Shown: in pieces, positions 1-7,474 of the stretch
How the letters are laid out: every line of letters starts with the position of its first letter
How positions within the stretch are numbered: the first letter of the stretch is position 1
Origin: Streptomyces sp. f51
Lineage (GTDB): Bacteria; Actinomycetota; Actinomycetes; Streptomycetales; Streptomycetaceae
NCBI RefSeq assembly: GCF_037940415.1
Contig: NZ_CP149798.1
Location: 3,034,501-3,098,500, forward strand
Length of the DNA: 64,000 bases
Direction: 5' to 3'
Program-made: the position numbers and the translations under genes
Notes under the pieces: model-generated
Databases searched by the model: none
Told to the model about the DNA's origin: nothing
What the model saw: the letters and a program-made list of their open reading frames with translations, nothing else

Positions 1-105
1 CGTCACCGACGGTATGGGTAAAATTTGGGCCCGCGCAAGCCGCTGCCGTAATCTTCCCCTCGAAGGTGTCACTGCCTCAGGGCAGTTGGGGCGAGGGAGG
101 AAGCC

Positions 106-957
106 ATGCCGCGCAGACGGCAGCCAACCGCACGCCAGGAGCGCCTGGGCATCGAGCTGCGGAAACTGCGCGAGGCCGCAGGACTCAAGGCACGCGAGGC
201 TGCCGCGCTCGTCGGGTCGGACTCCGCCCAGATGAGCCAGATGGAGTCCGGGATCGCGGGGGTGAGCGAGGACCGGGTACGAAGTCTCGCGGCTCACTAC
301 TCCTGCGCGGACGGGGAGTTGATCGAAGCACTGGTGCGGATGGCGACCGACCGGACACAGGGTTGGTGGGAGGCGTACCGGGGCCTGCTGCCCACGCCGT
401 TCCTGGACCTGGCCGAGTTGGAGCACCACGCCACGCACCGGCTCGACGTGGAGTTCCTGCACGTCCCCGGCCTCTTCCAGACGGAGGACTACGCGCGGGC
501 CGTCTTCGCGTACCGGGTTCCCCGACTGCCCGACAACGAGATCGAGTTGCGCGTCCGCCATCGAATGGAACGCAAAACTGTCATCGCCGACCACGCCCCC
601 GTCCCCTACACGGCGGTGATCCACGAAGCGGCGCTGCGCATCAGGGTCGGCGACCGGACAACTGCTCACCGTCAACTGGCGGGCATTCTGGAGCTCTCCG
701 AAGCGGACCACATCACCGTGCGCGTCATCCCCTTCGAGCTCGACGGCTTCGCCGGAGCCACGAACGCGATGATGTACGTGGGCGGTGCCGTGCCCAAGCT
801 CGACACAGCGGTACGCGACGCACCGCACGGCGTGGTGCTCATCGACTCCGAGGCACAACTGGGCACTTTTCGAACGCTCTTCCATATGGTGGAGGCTGTG
901 TCGCTCGAACCCACCCGTTCGCGTGACTTCATCCACCGGCTGGCGAAGGAACTGTGA
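106..957 (+). CDS. XRE-family helix-turn-helix regulator with DUF5753 (WhiJ-like)
   Basis: DNA-binding regulator of 283 residues. An N-terminal helix-turn-helix lies at about residues 13-70 (ELRKLREAAGLKAREAA, then SAQMSQMESG). The rest matches the DUF5753 layout seen in the large streptomycete WhiJ-like family, with recognisable stretches FLDLAELEHHA, VPGLFQTEDYARA and a late GVVLIDSEAQLGTF segment. The ATG has a gggagg Shine-Dalgarno sequence, and a short inverted repeat (71-76/81-86) sits in the leader. The stop overlaps the GTG of the next gene (GTGA). Members of this family are usually paired with a small DUF397 protein and act in development or antibiotic control. The target genes here cannot be told from sequence. 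Confidence 0.9.
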   Translation: MPRRRQPTARQERLGIELRKLREAAGLKAREAAALVGSDSAQMSQMESGIAGVSEDRVRSLAAHYSCADGELIEALVRMATDRTQGWWEAYRGLLPTPFLDLAELEHHATHRLDVEFLHVPGLFQTEDYARAVFAYRVPRLPDNEIELRVRHRMERKTVIADHAPVPYTAVIHEAALRIRVGDRTTAHRQLAGILELSEADHITVRVIPFELDGFAGATNAMMYVGGAVPKLDTAVRDAPHGVVLIDSEAQLGTFRTLFHMVEAVSLEPTRSRDFIHRLAKEL

Positions 958-1163
958 GGTCCGCCGTGACCACCCCCGACAACTGGCAGAAGTCGTCCTT
1001 CTCGGGAAGCGGCGACGGCAACAACTGCCTGGAACTCGCCTCCACCCCCGGCACCGCTCACCTCCGCGAGAGCGACACCCCGGGAATCCGTCTCTCGACC
1101 GCCCCGGGTGCCCTTGTCCATCTCCTGAACCACATAAAGAACAGCACCGACGGGGAAGGCTGA
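954..1163 (+). CDS. DUF397 small protein, partner of the XRE regulator
   Basis: A 69-residue DUF397 protein with the family hallmark W-x-K-S-S-F-S-G followed by GDGNNCLELA and a downstream RESDTPG. It starts at a GTG that overlaps the stop of the XRE gene by four bases, so the two are translationally coupled. A second GTG at 966 would give a start (MTTPDNW) closer to the family consensus. DUF397 proteins accompany XRE-DUF5753 regulators all over Streptomyces genomes and are thought to modulate them. That role is family knowledge and is not visible in the sequence. Confidence 0.88.
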   Translation: MRSAVTTPDNWQKSSFSGSGDGNNCLELASTPGTAHLRESDTPGIRLSTAPGALVHLLNHIKNSTDGEG

Positions 1164-1167
1164 CCCC

Positions 1168-2064
1168 ATGACCGACAAACTCACCGTCAGTGTCCTCGGC
1201 ACCGGGATCATGGGGGCCGCGATGGCCCGCAACATCGCCCGGGCCGGGCACCGCGTCCGCGCCTGGAACCGGACCCGTGACAAGGCCGAGCCGCTGGCCG
1301 GCGACGGCGCGCACGTCGCGGACACCCCGGAGGAGGCCGTGCGGGGCGCCGACGTCGTCCTGACCATGCTCCACGACGGCCCGGCCGTCCTCGACGTCAT
1401 GCGCCGGGCGGCACCCGGGCTGCGCGCCGGGGCCGTCTGGGTGCAGTCCACGACCGCCGGGACCGAGACGCTCGGCGAGCTCGCCGCATTCGCCGGAGCG
1501 CACGGGCTCGTCTTCTTCGACGCGCCCGTCCTCGGGACCCGCGCCCCCGCCGAGGCCGGACAGCTGACCGTGCTCGCCGCGGGCCCGAGCGCGTCCCGCG
1601 ACACGGTGACGCCCGTCTTCGACGCCGTCGGGGCCCGTACCGTGTGGACAGGCGAGGACGGCGCGGGAGGCAGCGCCACCGGGCTCAAGCTCGTCGCCAA
1701 CAGCTGGGTCCTCGCCGCCACCGCCGCGACCGGGGAGGCGCTCGCCCTGGCCGCGGGCCTCGGCGTGGACCCGAAGGACTTCTTCGGCCTCATCGAGGGC
1801 GGCCCGCTCGACATGGGCTATCTGCACGCCAAGGCCGCCCTCGTCCTGGAGGACCGGCTGTCCCCGGCGAGCTTCGCCGTCACCACCGCCGAGAAGGACG
1901 CCCGGCTGATCGTGGAGGCGGGGCGGCGGCACGGCGTGCGTCTCGACGTCGCCGAGGCCGCCGCCGAACGCTTCGGCCGCGCGGGCGCCCTCGGCCACGG
2001 GGACGAGGACATGGCGGCCGCGTACTTCGCGAGCTTCGAGGAGGGGAAGCCCCCCTCCTCGTAG
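1168..2064 (+). CDS. NAD(P)-dependent beta-hydroxyacid dehydrogenase-type oxidoreductase
   Basis: A 298-residue protein of the 6-phosphogluconate / 3-hydroxyisobutyrate dehydrogenase superfamily. The N-terminal Rossmann motif GTGIMG is at residues 11-16. An NRT segment (35-37) follows the second strand, where NADP-preferring members carry Asn-Arg, so NADPH is plausible. The substrate-loop region reads FDAPVLGTRAPAEAGQLTVL. The catalytic lysine is probably K174 in GLKLVANSW, with the usual Asn four residues later. The gene starts four bases after the DUF397 stop, so it may be in the same transcript. The exact substrate (hydroxyisobutyrate, tartronate semialdehyde, glyoxylate or an imine) cannot be assigned. 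Confidence 0.85.
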   Translation: MTDKLTVSVLGTGIMGAAMARNIARAGHRVRAWNRTRDKAEPLAGDGAHVADTPEEAVRGADVVLTMLHDGPAVLDVMRRAAPGLRAGAVWVQSTTAGTETLGELAAFAGAHGLVFFDAPVLGTRAPAEAGQLTVLAAGPSASRDTVTPVFDAVGARTVWTGEDGAGGSATGLKLVANSWVLAATAATGEALALAAGLGVDPKDFFGLIEGGPLDMGYLHAKAALVLEDRLSPASFAVTTAEKDARLIVEAGRRHGVRLDVAEAAAERFGRAGALGHGDEDMAAAYFASFEEGKPPSS

Positions 2065-2112
2065 CCCTTCAGCCCAGGGACCCGCGGGCCCGTGGGCCGG
2101 TGCCCCTCCGTC

Positions 2113-2820
2113 TCAGCGGGCGCCGTCCGTGCTGCCGTGCGGCGCCTGTGCCGGGATCAGGCCCGCGCGGTCCAGCAGGCCCGTGCGGGCCGCGAGTGCC
2201 GCCGCCTCCAGACGGGAGCCCACGCCCAGTTTCATCAGGACGCGCTGGACATGGGTGCGGGCCGTGGACGGGGCGATGCCCATGCCGGCCGCGATGAGCC
2301 GGGTGTCCTCGCCCTCGGCGACCCGCACCAGGACCTCCACCTCGCGGGGCGTGAGCATCTGGAGCAGCCGCTGGCCCTCGTCGTCGGGCTGGGCGGCGGG
2401 GTTGAGCAGCTCGCTGAAGGCGCCCTGGAGCAGTTGCGGGGCCACGGCCGCCTCACCCGCCCTCGCCTTCATGATCGCGCGCTCGACACCCTCGATGCGC
2501 TCGTCATGGCGTACGTATCCGGAGGCACCGGCGGCGAACGCGGCGGCGATCCCGCGCGGGTTCGGTACCGGGCCGAGCACCAGGACCGCCACCTGCGGGC
2601 GCTCCCTCTTGATCCGCACCACCGGGTCGAACATCCCCGGTTCGGCGGGCGTCGCCGTGCCGATCAGGCACACCTCGGGTGCCCGTGTGATCACCAGTTC
2701 CGCCGCCCCCGCGGCGGGTGCCGCCGCGGCGAGCACCCGGTGCCCGCGCAGCTTCAGTGCCGAGGCCAGCGCCTCGGCGAGCAGTCGGTGGTCGTCGACC
2801 ACCATGAGCCGGACTCCCAT
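2113..2820 (-). CDS. LuxR-family regulator with degenerate receiver domain
   Basis: A 235-residue protein with a NarL/FixJ layout: a receiver-like domain (residues 1 to about 120) and a C-terminal LuxR helix-turn-helix (LTPREVEVLVRVAEGEDTR..., about 160-220). The start MGVRLMVVDDH was chosen because it gives the normal receiver N-terminus; a TTG 24 bases upstream is possible. The acidic pair VDDH is present. At the phospho-acceptor position the usual LLD-x-x-x-P is replaced by LIGTATP, and the strand-5 lysine in GYLLKD is replaced by His (GYVRHD). The protein therefore probably is not controlled by normal aspartate phosphorylation. No histidine kinase gene is adjacent. Confidence 0.88.
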   Translation of the reverse strand: MGVRLMVVDDHRLLAEALASALKLRGHRVLAAAAPAAGAAELVITRAPEVCLIGTATPAEPGMFDPVVRIKRERPQVAVLVLGPVPNPRGIAAAFAAGASGYVRHDERIEGVERAIMKARAGEAAVAPQLLQGAFSELLNPAAQPDDEGQRLLQMLTPREVEVLVRVAEGEDTRLIAAGMGIAPSTARTHVQRVLMKLGVGSRLEAAALAARTGLLDRAGLIPAQAPHGSTDGAR

Positions 2821-2992
2821 CAGGCAACCCCCCAGTCCCCCCAAGCATCCCCACTGGTTCCCCGTGGATGTGGAGCCCCCCGGCTCTCCATCCCCCGGAA
2901 GCTACACGCTTGTTCGACGTTGCGCTTCCCCTACTGGAGAGAAGTGCCCCGGAATATCGAAATCCCACCCAATAGGAAGTGATGCGGGGTAC

Positions 2993-3032
2993 GCGTGCGG
3001 CCCCGTCCCTGAGCAGGGACGGGGCCGCACGC
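2993..3032 (-). terminator. Strong hairpin terminator after the beta-propeller gene
   Basis: Perfect 18-bp inverted repeat (2993-3010 with 3015-3032) around a GAGC loop. It lies 90 bases past the stop of the minus-strand gene ending at 3123. No T-run follows, which is common for streptomycete terminators. Confidence 0.8.
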
Positions 3033-3122
3033 GGTGTTTCGGACCCGGCACATCAATCCGGAGAAACGATCACCGAGTTCTTTCGGAGATGATCATTTCT
3101 GTTTCACTCGAAAGGTGCCGTT

Positions 3123-5075
3123 CTACTTCGTTCCGAAGGCGATCGCGAGGTACGCCTTGTCCGTCGCGGAGGTCGGCTTGTTCGCGTAGACCTGGGACAT
3201 GAACAGCCGGCCGCCGCCGTAGAGGATCTCGGCGTAGTCCGGGAGCATGCTCGACTCCGCGTCCCGGGTGGACTGGGTCGCCGGGTTCTCCATCAGCTTC
3301 GTCTCCTTGAAGGAGGTTCCGTCGATGGTGACGATCTGTCCGCCCTTGTCGTAAGGCGGCCGCTTGTAGGCGAGGACGTTGGTGCCGTCCATGCGCAGCG
3401 GGGTGATGGTGTAGCCGTCGCCCGCGTCCGCGCGCTGGCCCGTCTGCTTGCCCGTGGCCAGGTCGAAGGCGACGATCTCGTTGGTGCGGCTGTAGTCGCC
3501 GCTGCCGTCGTGCTCCTCCGTCGGGATGTACAGCCTGTCGTTGCCGACGGCAAGCCCCGAGCAGTACTCGATCCTGGTGATGCCGTCGCAGCGGGCCGCG
3601 TACGTCTTGCCGGGGGCCGAGATCTTCGACCGCAGCGTGCCGGTCTTGTTGTCGACGGAGAAGAAGTCCGAGATGCCGCTGCCGTCACCGGCGGAGTCGC
3701 CGACGTCGGCCGCCACGACCAGCGGGTCGGTGGAGACGACGCTCGCGTACTCGATGCCGGGCGACATCTTGTAGTCGGAGATCACCTTCCCCGACTTCGG
3801 GTCGATGGTCTGGATGTGCAGCTGGCGCGTGCTGCCGTACTCGCCGCACTTGCGGACCGCGACCAGCTTCGCGCCGCCGCCGTAGCCGGAGTCGTAGCAG
3901 CTGTCGCCCGTCTTCGGGGCCCACAGCGCCTTGCCGGTGGAGATGTCGAACGCGCCGCCACCGCCCGTGCTGCCCGCGGCGACCGTGTTCCCGCTGATCG
4001 TCACGTTGTCGAGGTTGATCTGCTGGTCACCGGACTTGACCGTCCGGGTCCACAGCTTGACGCCCGCGTCGAGGTCGAGGGCGGCGAGTTGGGTGCATCC
4101 GTGCGAGGGCTGCGCCTTGGTGGGCATGGCCGGCTCGTAGATGATCGCCGAGCGGTCGGAGTCCGTGGCGTGACGGCTGGCCTGGCACACCGGGCCGGGG
4201 AGCTTGATCGTCCAGGTCTTGGCGCCGGTGGCCGGGTCGTAGCCGTTGATCTCGGCGTTGCCGGTCTTGGCGTACACCTTGTCGGTGAGCCAGGAGCCGG
4301 CCGTGACCACGCTCGTGACGCCCTTCGGCACGGGCGGCGCGGGGATCTGGAACAGCAGCGAGGAGGCGGTGCTCGCCGGCACCTTCTCCTTGCCGTTGCT
4401 GCCCTTCTTCTCACCGCCCTTGTCGTCGCCCTTGCCGCCGCTGGTCCCCTTGGCGGCGGGCGTGTCGCTCGTGGACCGGTGCGCGTACAGGACACCGCCG
4501 CCGACGATCAGCGCGACGGCCACCACGGCCGCCACGATGATGAGCAGCTGGCTGTTGAGCTTGCGGCCGCCGCCTCCCTGCGGGGGCTGCGGCTGCATCG
4601 GCATGGTCGGCGGCTGCGGATAGCCGTACGCGGCCGGCTGGCCCGGGTAGCCGTAGCCCGGCTGGCCCGGGGGCGGCGTCTGCGGATAACCGTAGGGCTG
4701 CTGCGGGCCCGCGGGCGGGGCCGTCTGGGGGTAGCCGTAGCCCGGTCCTGCCGCGGGCGGCGGCGCCTGCGGATAGCCGTAGCCGGGGCCCGCGGCGGCG
4801 GGCGGAGGCGTCGGCGGACCGAACCCGCCCGGGGCCGAGTCCTGCGGCGGGGCACCGAAGGCCGGCGGCGGGTCCTGCGGAGCACCGAAGCCCTGCGGGG
4901 CCGGGGGCTGCGGGGCGCCGAATCCCTGCGGAGCCGGGGGCTGCGGAGCCGGGGGCTGCGGGGCGTCCGGAGCGGGGGCCTCCCCGTCCGGGTTCGGCTG
5001 GGGGTTCGCGGCGGGGTCCTGCGGGGCGCCGAAGCCCTTCGGGGGCTCGTTCGGCGGCGGGGGCGGCTGACTCAT
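3123..5075 (-). CDS. Membrane-anchored PQQ-like beta-propeller protein, paralog 1
   Basis: A 650-residue protein. The first ~170 residues are a low-complexity tract of Pro, Gln, Gly, Phe and Tyr with repeats such as GFGAPQ and YGYPQ. A single membrane helix follows (LLIIVAAVVAVALIVGGGVLY), then a Ser/Gly/Lys-rich linker and an extracytoplasmic domain. That domain has PQQ-type beta-propeller blades (GYDPATGAKTWTIKLPG, FDISTGKALWAPK, FDLATGKQTG). Three or four Cys in the propeller could form disulfides. The orientation (N-terminus inside, propeller outside) is inferred. Related streptomycete proteins have the same layout; their ligand and partner are unknown. It is a tandem paralog of the next upstream gene. 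Confidence 0.85.
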   Translation of the reverse strand: MSQPPPPPNEPPKGFGAPQDPAANPQPNPDGEAPAPDAPQPPAPQPPAPQGFGAPQPPAPQGFGAPQDPPPAFGAPPQDSAPGGFGPPTPPPAAAGPGYGYPQAPPPAAGPGYGYPQTAPPAGPQQPYGYPQTPPPGQPGYGYPGQPAAYGYPQPPTMPMQPQPPQGGGGRKLNSQLLIIVAAVVAVALIVGGGVLYAHRSTSDTPAAKGTSGGKGDDKGGEKKGSNGKEKVPASTASSLLFQIPAPPVPKGVTSVVTAGSWLTDKVYAKTGNAEINGYDPATGAKTWTIKLPGPVCQASRHATDSDRSAIIYEPAMPTKAQPSHGCTQLAALDLDAGVKLWTRTVKSGDQQINLDNVTISGNTVAAGSTGGGGAFDISTGKALWAPKTGDSCYDSGYGGGAKLVAVRKCGEYGSTRQLHIQTIDPKSGKVISDYKMSPGIEYASVVSTDPLVVAADVGDSAGDGSGISDFFSVDNKTGTLRSKISAPGKTYAARCDGITRIEYCSGLAVGNDRLYIPTEEHDGSGDYSRTNEIVAFDLATGKQTGQRADAGDGYTITPLRMDGTNVLAYKRPPYDKGGQIVTIDGTSFKETKLMENPATQSTRDAESSMLPDYAEILYGGGRLFMSQVYANKPTSATDKAYLAIAFGTK

Positions 5076-5154
5076 GACGTGAATACCTCGGAATACGAAG
5101 GGACGGCGGGCCTGTGCGCGTGCGGGGCGCGACGGAACGGGGCTGAGGCGTCGG

Positions 5155-7071
5155 TCACTTGCCGTAGGCCAGCATCAGCTTCTCCTTCGCCTGGTCATTG
5201 CCCGTCAGGCGGGTGGTGGAGATGTAGAAGCGCCCGTCCACGTAGTCGACGGCCTTCGAGTAGAAACCGGACTCGATGCTCGCGGTGCCCGCCGGGTTCT
5301 GGAGCAGCTTCACGGGGGTGTGGGAGCCGCCGCCGGTCGGGATCGACACGACGCGGCCACCGCCGTCGTACGACGCCTCGACGTACGCGACGAGGTGGGT
5401 GCCGTCCGTCTTCATCGGCATCATCGTCGCGTCCGCCGGAGACTTGACGCGCCACTTCTCCTTGCCGGTCGCGAGGTCGAACGCGACGATCTCGTTGGGG
5501 CCGGTCTTGGCCTCGGTCGGCAGATAGAGCGTGCCGGCGTCGGCGACGGCGCCGAAGCAGCCCGTCAGGTCGCGGTCGAGGATCGCGAAGCCGCACTCGG
5601 GCGCGAAGCCGTCGTCGCTCTTGAGCTGCGAGCGCAGACGGCCGTCGTCCTTCAGGGCGGTGATGTTCACCGTCTTCTTCGCGTCGTTGGTCAGGTAGAG
5701 CACGACCGGGTCCACGGAGTAGGCGCGGCCGACCCGCCAGCCCTTGGGGATCTTCGTCGTCCACCGGGCCTTGCCGGTGGCCGGGTCCAGCTCCTGCACC
5801 TCGTCGTGCTCGGTGGAGCTGCCGGCCCCGCAGGACGAGACGGCCAGCAGCTTGGCGCCGCCCGCGAAGCCCGCCGGGTAGCAGCCGGCGCCGTACTTCC
5901 GCTTGTCCCACAGCTTCTTGCCGGAGGCGACGTCGTACCCCGTCCCCGACATCGAGCGTCCGACCGTCAGCGTCTTGCCGGTGAGGGACAGGTCGATCGA
6001 GATCGTGCTGTCGAACAGGGTGCCGTCCGCGACCTTCCCGCTCCAGCCCTTGGCGCCGGTGTTCAGGTCGACCTGCTGGAGCTGGTTGCACTTGGCGCCG
6101 CTGTCGGGGCCGCTCATGTAGGCGATGAAGATCTTGTCGTCGGCCGTCTTCTGCGGGGTCGCCGCACAGATCTTCTGCGGGAAGGTCAGCGCGGGCCACG
6201 TCGGCTTGCCGTCACCGACGTTGAAGGCGAAGAGCTGCTTGTACGCGGCCTTCACGGCCGTCTTGCCCGTGATCCACATGCCCGGGGCGTCGGCTCCCGA
6301 ACCGGGCGCGTCCGGCGCGGACTTGTACCAGAGGACCTTCGCCTCTCCCGCCTTGCGGCCGGCGTTCAGGTCGTCGTTCTCCTGGCCTCCGTCGCCGCTG
6401 CCGTCACCGGGGTTGGCCGGGGCGGGCGAGGCGGGCGCGGACGCGGAAGGGCCGCCGCTCGGGCTGTGCCGCGCGACGGGCTTCTTGTCGCCGCCCGCGC
6501 CGGTGACGGCCCAGACGGTTCCGCCGACGACGAGCAGGCCGGCCACCGCCGCGGCGATCACGAGCGCGGGCTTTCCCTTGAAGGGGTTCTTCGAGCCGCC
6601 GCCGGGGCCGCCGGGCTGCGGGACGCCGGGCGCACCGGGCGCGCCCGGGTAGGGCGCCTGGGCCGGATAGCCGTAGCCCGGCTGCTGCTGCGGGTAACCG
6701 TAGGGACCGGGCTGCTGCGGCTGCCCGTAGGGACCCGGCTGCTGCGGCTGTATGTAGGGACCCGGCTGCTGCGGCTGTCCGTACGGGCCCGGCTGGGCGT
6801 AGGGGCCGGGCTGTTGCGGGTATCCGTAGCCGGGCTGCGGGGGGCCCGTGGGCGGGGTGTTCTGCGGCGCGGGCGCCTGGGGCGGCTGCGCGGGAGGAGG
6901 GGGCGTGCCCTGCGGGCCGGTGCCCGGCGGTGTGCCCTGCGGCACCGCCTGCGGCGCGCCGAAGCCGCCCTGGGACCGCGGGTCCTGCGTGGCGTCGGCA
7001 CCGCCCGTCGGCGGCTGGTCCTGCGGTGCTCCGAATCCGCCCTGCGGCGGCTGACTCGGCGGCTGACTCAT
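5155..7071 (-). CDS. Membrane-anchored PQQ-like beta-propeller protein, paralog 2
   Basis: A 638-residue paralog of the neighbouring gene with the same three-part plan. A Pro/Gln/Gly/Tyr-rich N-terminal tract has YGQPQQPGPY-type repeats at about residues 75-150. One membrane helix follows (PALVIAAAVAGLLVVGGTVWAV), then a Ser/Pro/Ala linker and a beta-propeller (VDLNTGAKGWSGKV, YDVASGKKLWDKR, LDPATGKARWTTK, FDLATGKEKWRVK). The ATG at 7071 (MSQPPSQPPQ) is preferred over the upstream ATG at 7107 because it matches the paralog start MSQPPPPP. It is only 79 bases from the second gene, so the two may be co-transcribed. Function unknown; a cell-envelope sensor or scaffold is possible but unproven. 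Confidence 0.85.
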   Translation of the reverse strand: MSQPPSQPPQGGFGAPQDQPPTGGADATQDPRSQGGFGAPQAVPQGTPPGTGPQGTPPPPAQPPQAPAPQNTPPTGPPQPGYGYPQQPGPYAQPGPYGQPQQPGPYIQPQQPGPYGQPQQPGPYGYPQQQPGYGYPAQAPYPGAPGAPGVPQPGGPGGGSKNPFKGKPALVIAAAVAGLLVVGGTVWAVTGAGGDKKPVARHSPSGGPSASAPASPAPANPGDGSGDGGQENDDLNAGRKAGEAKVLWYKSAPDAPGSGADAPGMWITGKTAVKAAYKQLFAFNVGDGKPTWPALTFPQKICAATPQKTADDKIFIAYMSGPDSGAKCNQLQQVDLNTGAKGWSGKVADGTLFDSTISIDLSLTGKTLTVGRSMSGTGYDVASGKKLWDKRKYGAGCYPAGFAGGAKLLAVSSCGAGSSTEHDEVQELDPATGKARWTTKIPKGWRVGRAYSVDPVVLYLTNDAKKTVNITALKDDGRLRSQLKSDDGFAPECGFAILDRDLTGCFGAVADAGTLYLPTEAKTGPNEIVAFDLATGKEKWRVKSPADATMMPMKTDGTHLVAYVEASYDGGGRVVSIPTGGGSHTPVKLLQNPAGTASIESGFYSKAVDYVDGRFYISTTRLTGNDQAKEKLMLAYGK

Positions 7072-7140
7072 CAGCGCGTCCCCCTGTTCACTGATGTGAC
7101 TCCCCACCGTCGGCGCCGGATTCGCGCCTCGCCCGGTGGA

Positions 7141-7159
7141 TCTCAGACTGTTCTCAGAC
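7141..7159 (-). promoter_or_regulatory. 11-bp-period direct repeat upstream of the propeller pair
   Basis: TCTCAGAC occurs at 7141-7148 and again at 7152-7159, one helical turn apart, 70-90 bases upstream of the 7071 start. Direct repeats with an 11-bp period are the usual binding geometry of OmpR-type response regulators. The repeat is seen; a bound regulator is inference. Confidence 0.4.
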
Positions 7160-7392
7160 CGCTCTTTCTATCACTCCGGGGGGCGCGGGCAGGGGGCCGG
7201 TGCGCGCCCTGTTCCCAAGGGAGGACCGGGCTGTGATGCCGTCGTTACGCGTCTTCACGGGCCCTTCACGCCGGGCGCGCGGGGCGAGTTCACCGCCGCC
7301 GGTGGCCGTCGCACGGGGCGCTTCCGGCAACTCGGGGGCGCCCGGCGGAACTTGCGCGCCGACGGCACGGGTCGCGCACGCCGTACGAACGC
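7160..7392. other. Intergenic stretch without a gene
   Basis: Part of the 403-base gap (7072-7474) between the start of the propeller gene and the end of the ABC-F gene. It should hold the promoter of the propeller genes, but I see no convincing -10/-35 pair. No conserved-looking reading frame is visible. Confidence 0.5.
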
Positions 7393-7440
7393 GCCGGACG
7401 TGCGACGCCCCTCCCTTCCGGGAGGCACCGCACGTCCGGC
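7393..7440 (-). terminator. Nested hairpin terminator after the ABC-F gene
   Basis: An outer 12-bp stem (7393-7404 with 7429-7440, GCCGGACGTGCG and its complement) encloses an inner 6-bp stem (7410-7415 with 7420-7425). It lies 35 bases downstream of the ABC-F stop. Confidence 0.7.
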
Positions 7441-7474
7441 GAAGGGGCTGCCACCCCTCGATGTCACCCGTCCG

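Noticed and set aside
3510..5447. Long open frames on the strand opposite the beta-propeller genes (also 5320-7236, 7136-10567, 20038-23403, 32053-35808, 49355-52255)
   Set aside because: They are antisense to well-supported genes, have Arg/Gly/Ala-skewed composition with no domains, and arise from GC-rich third positions.
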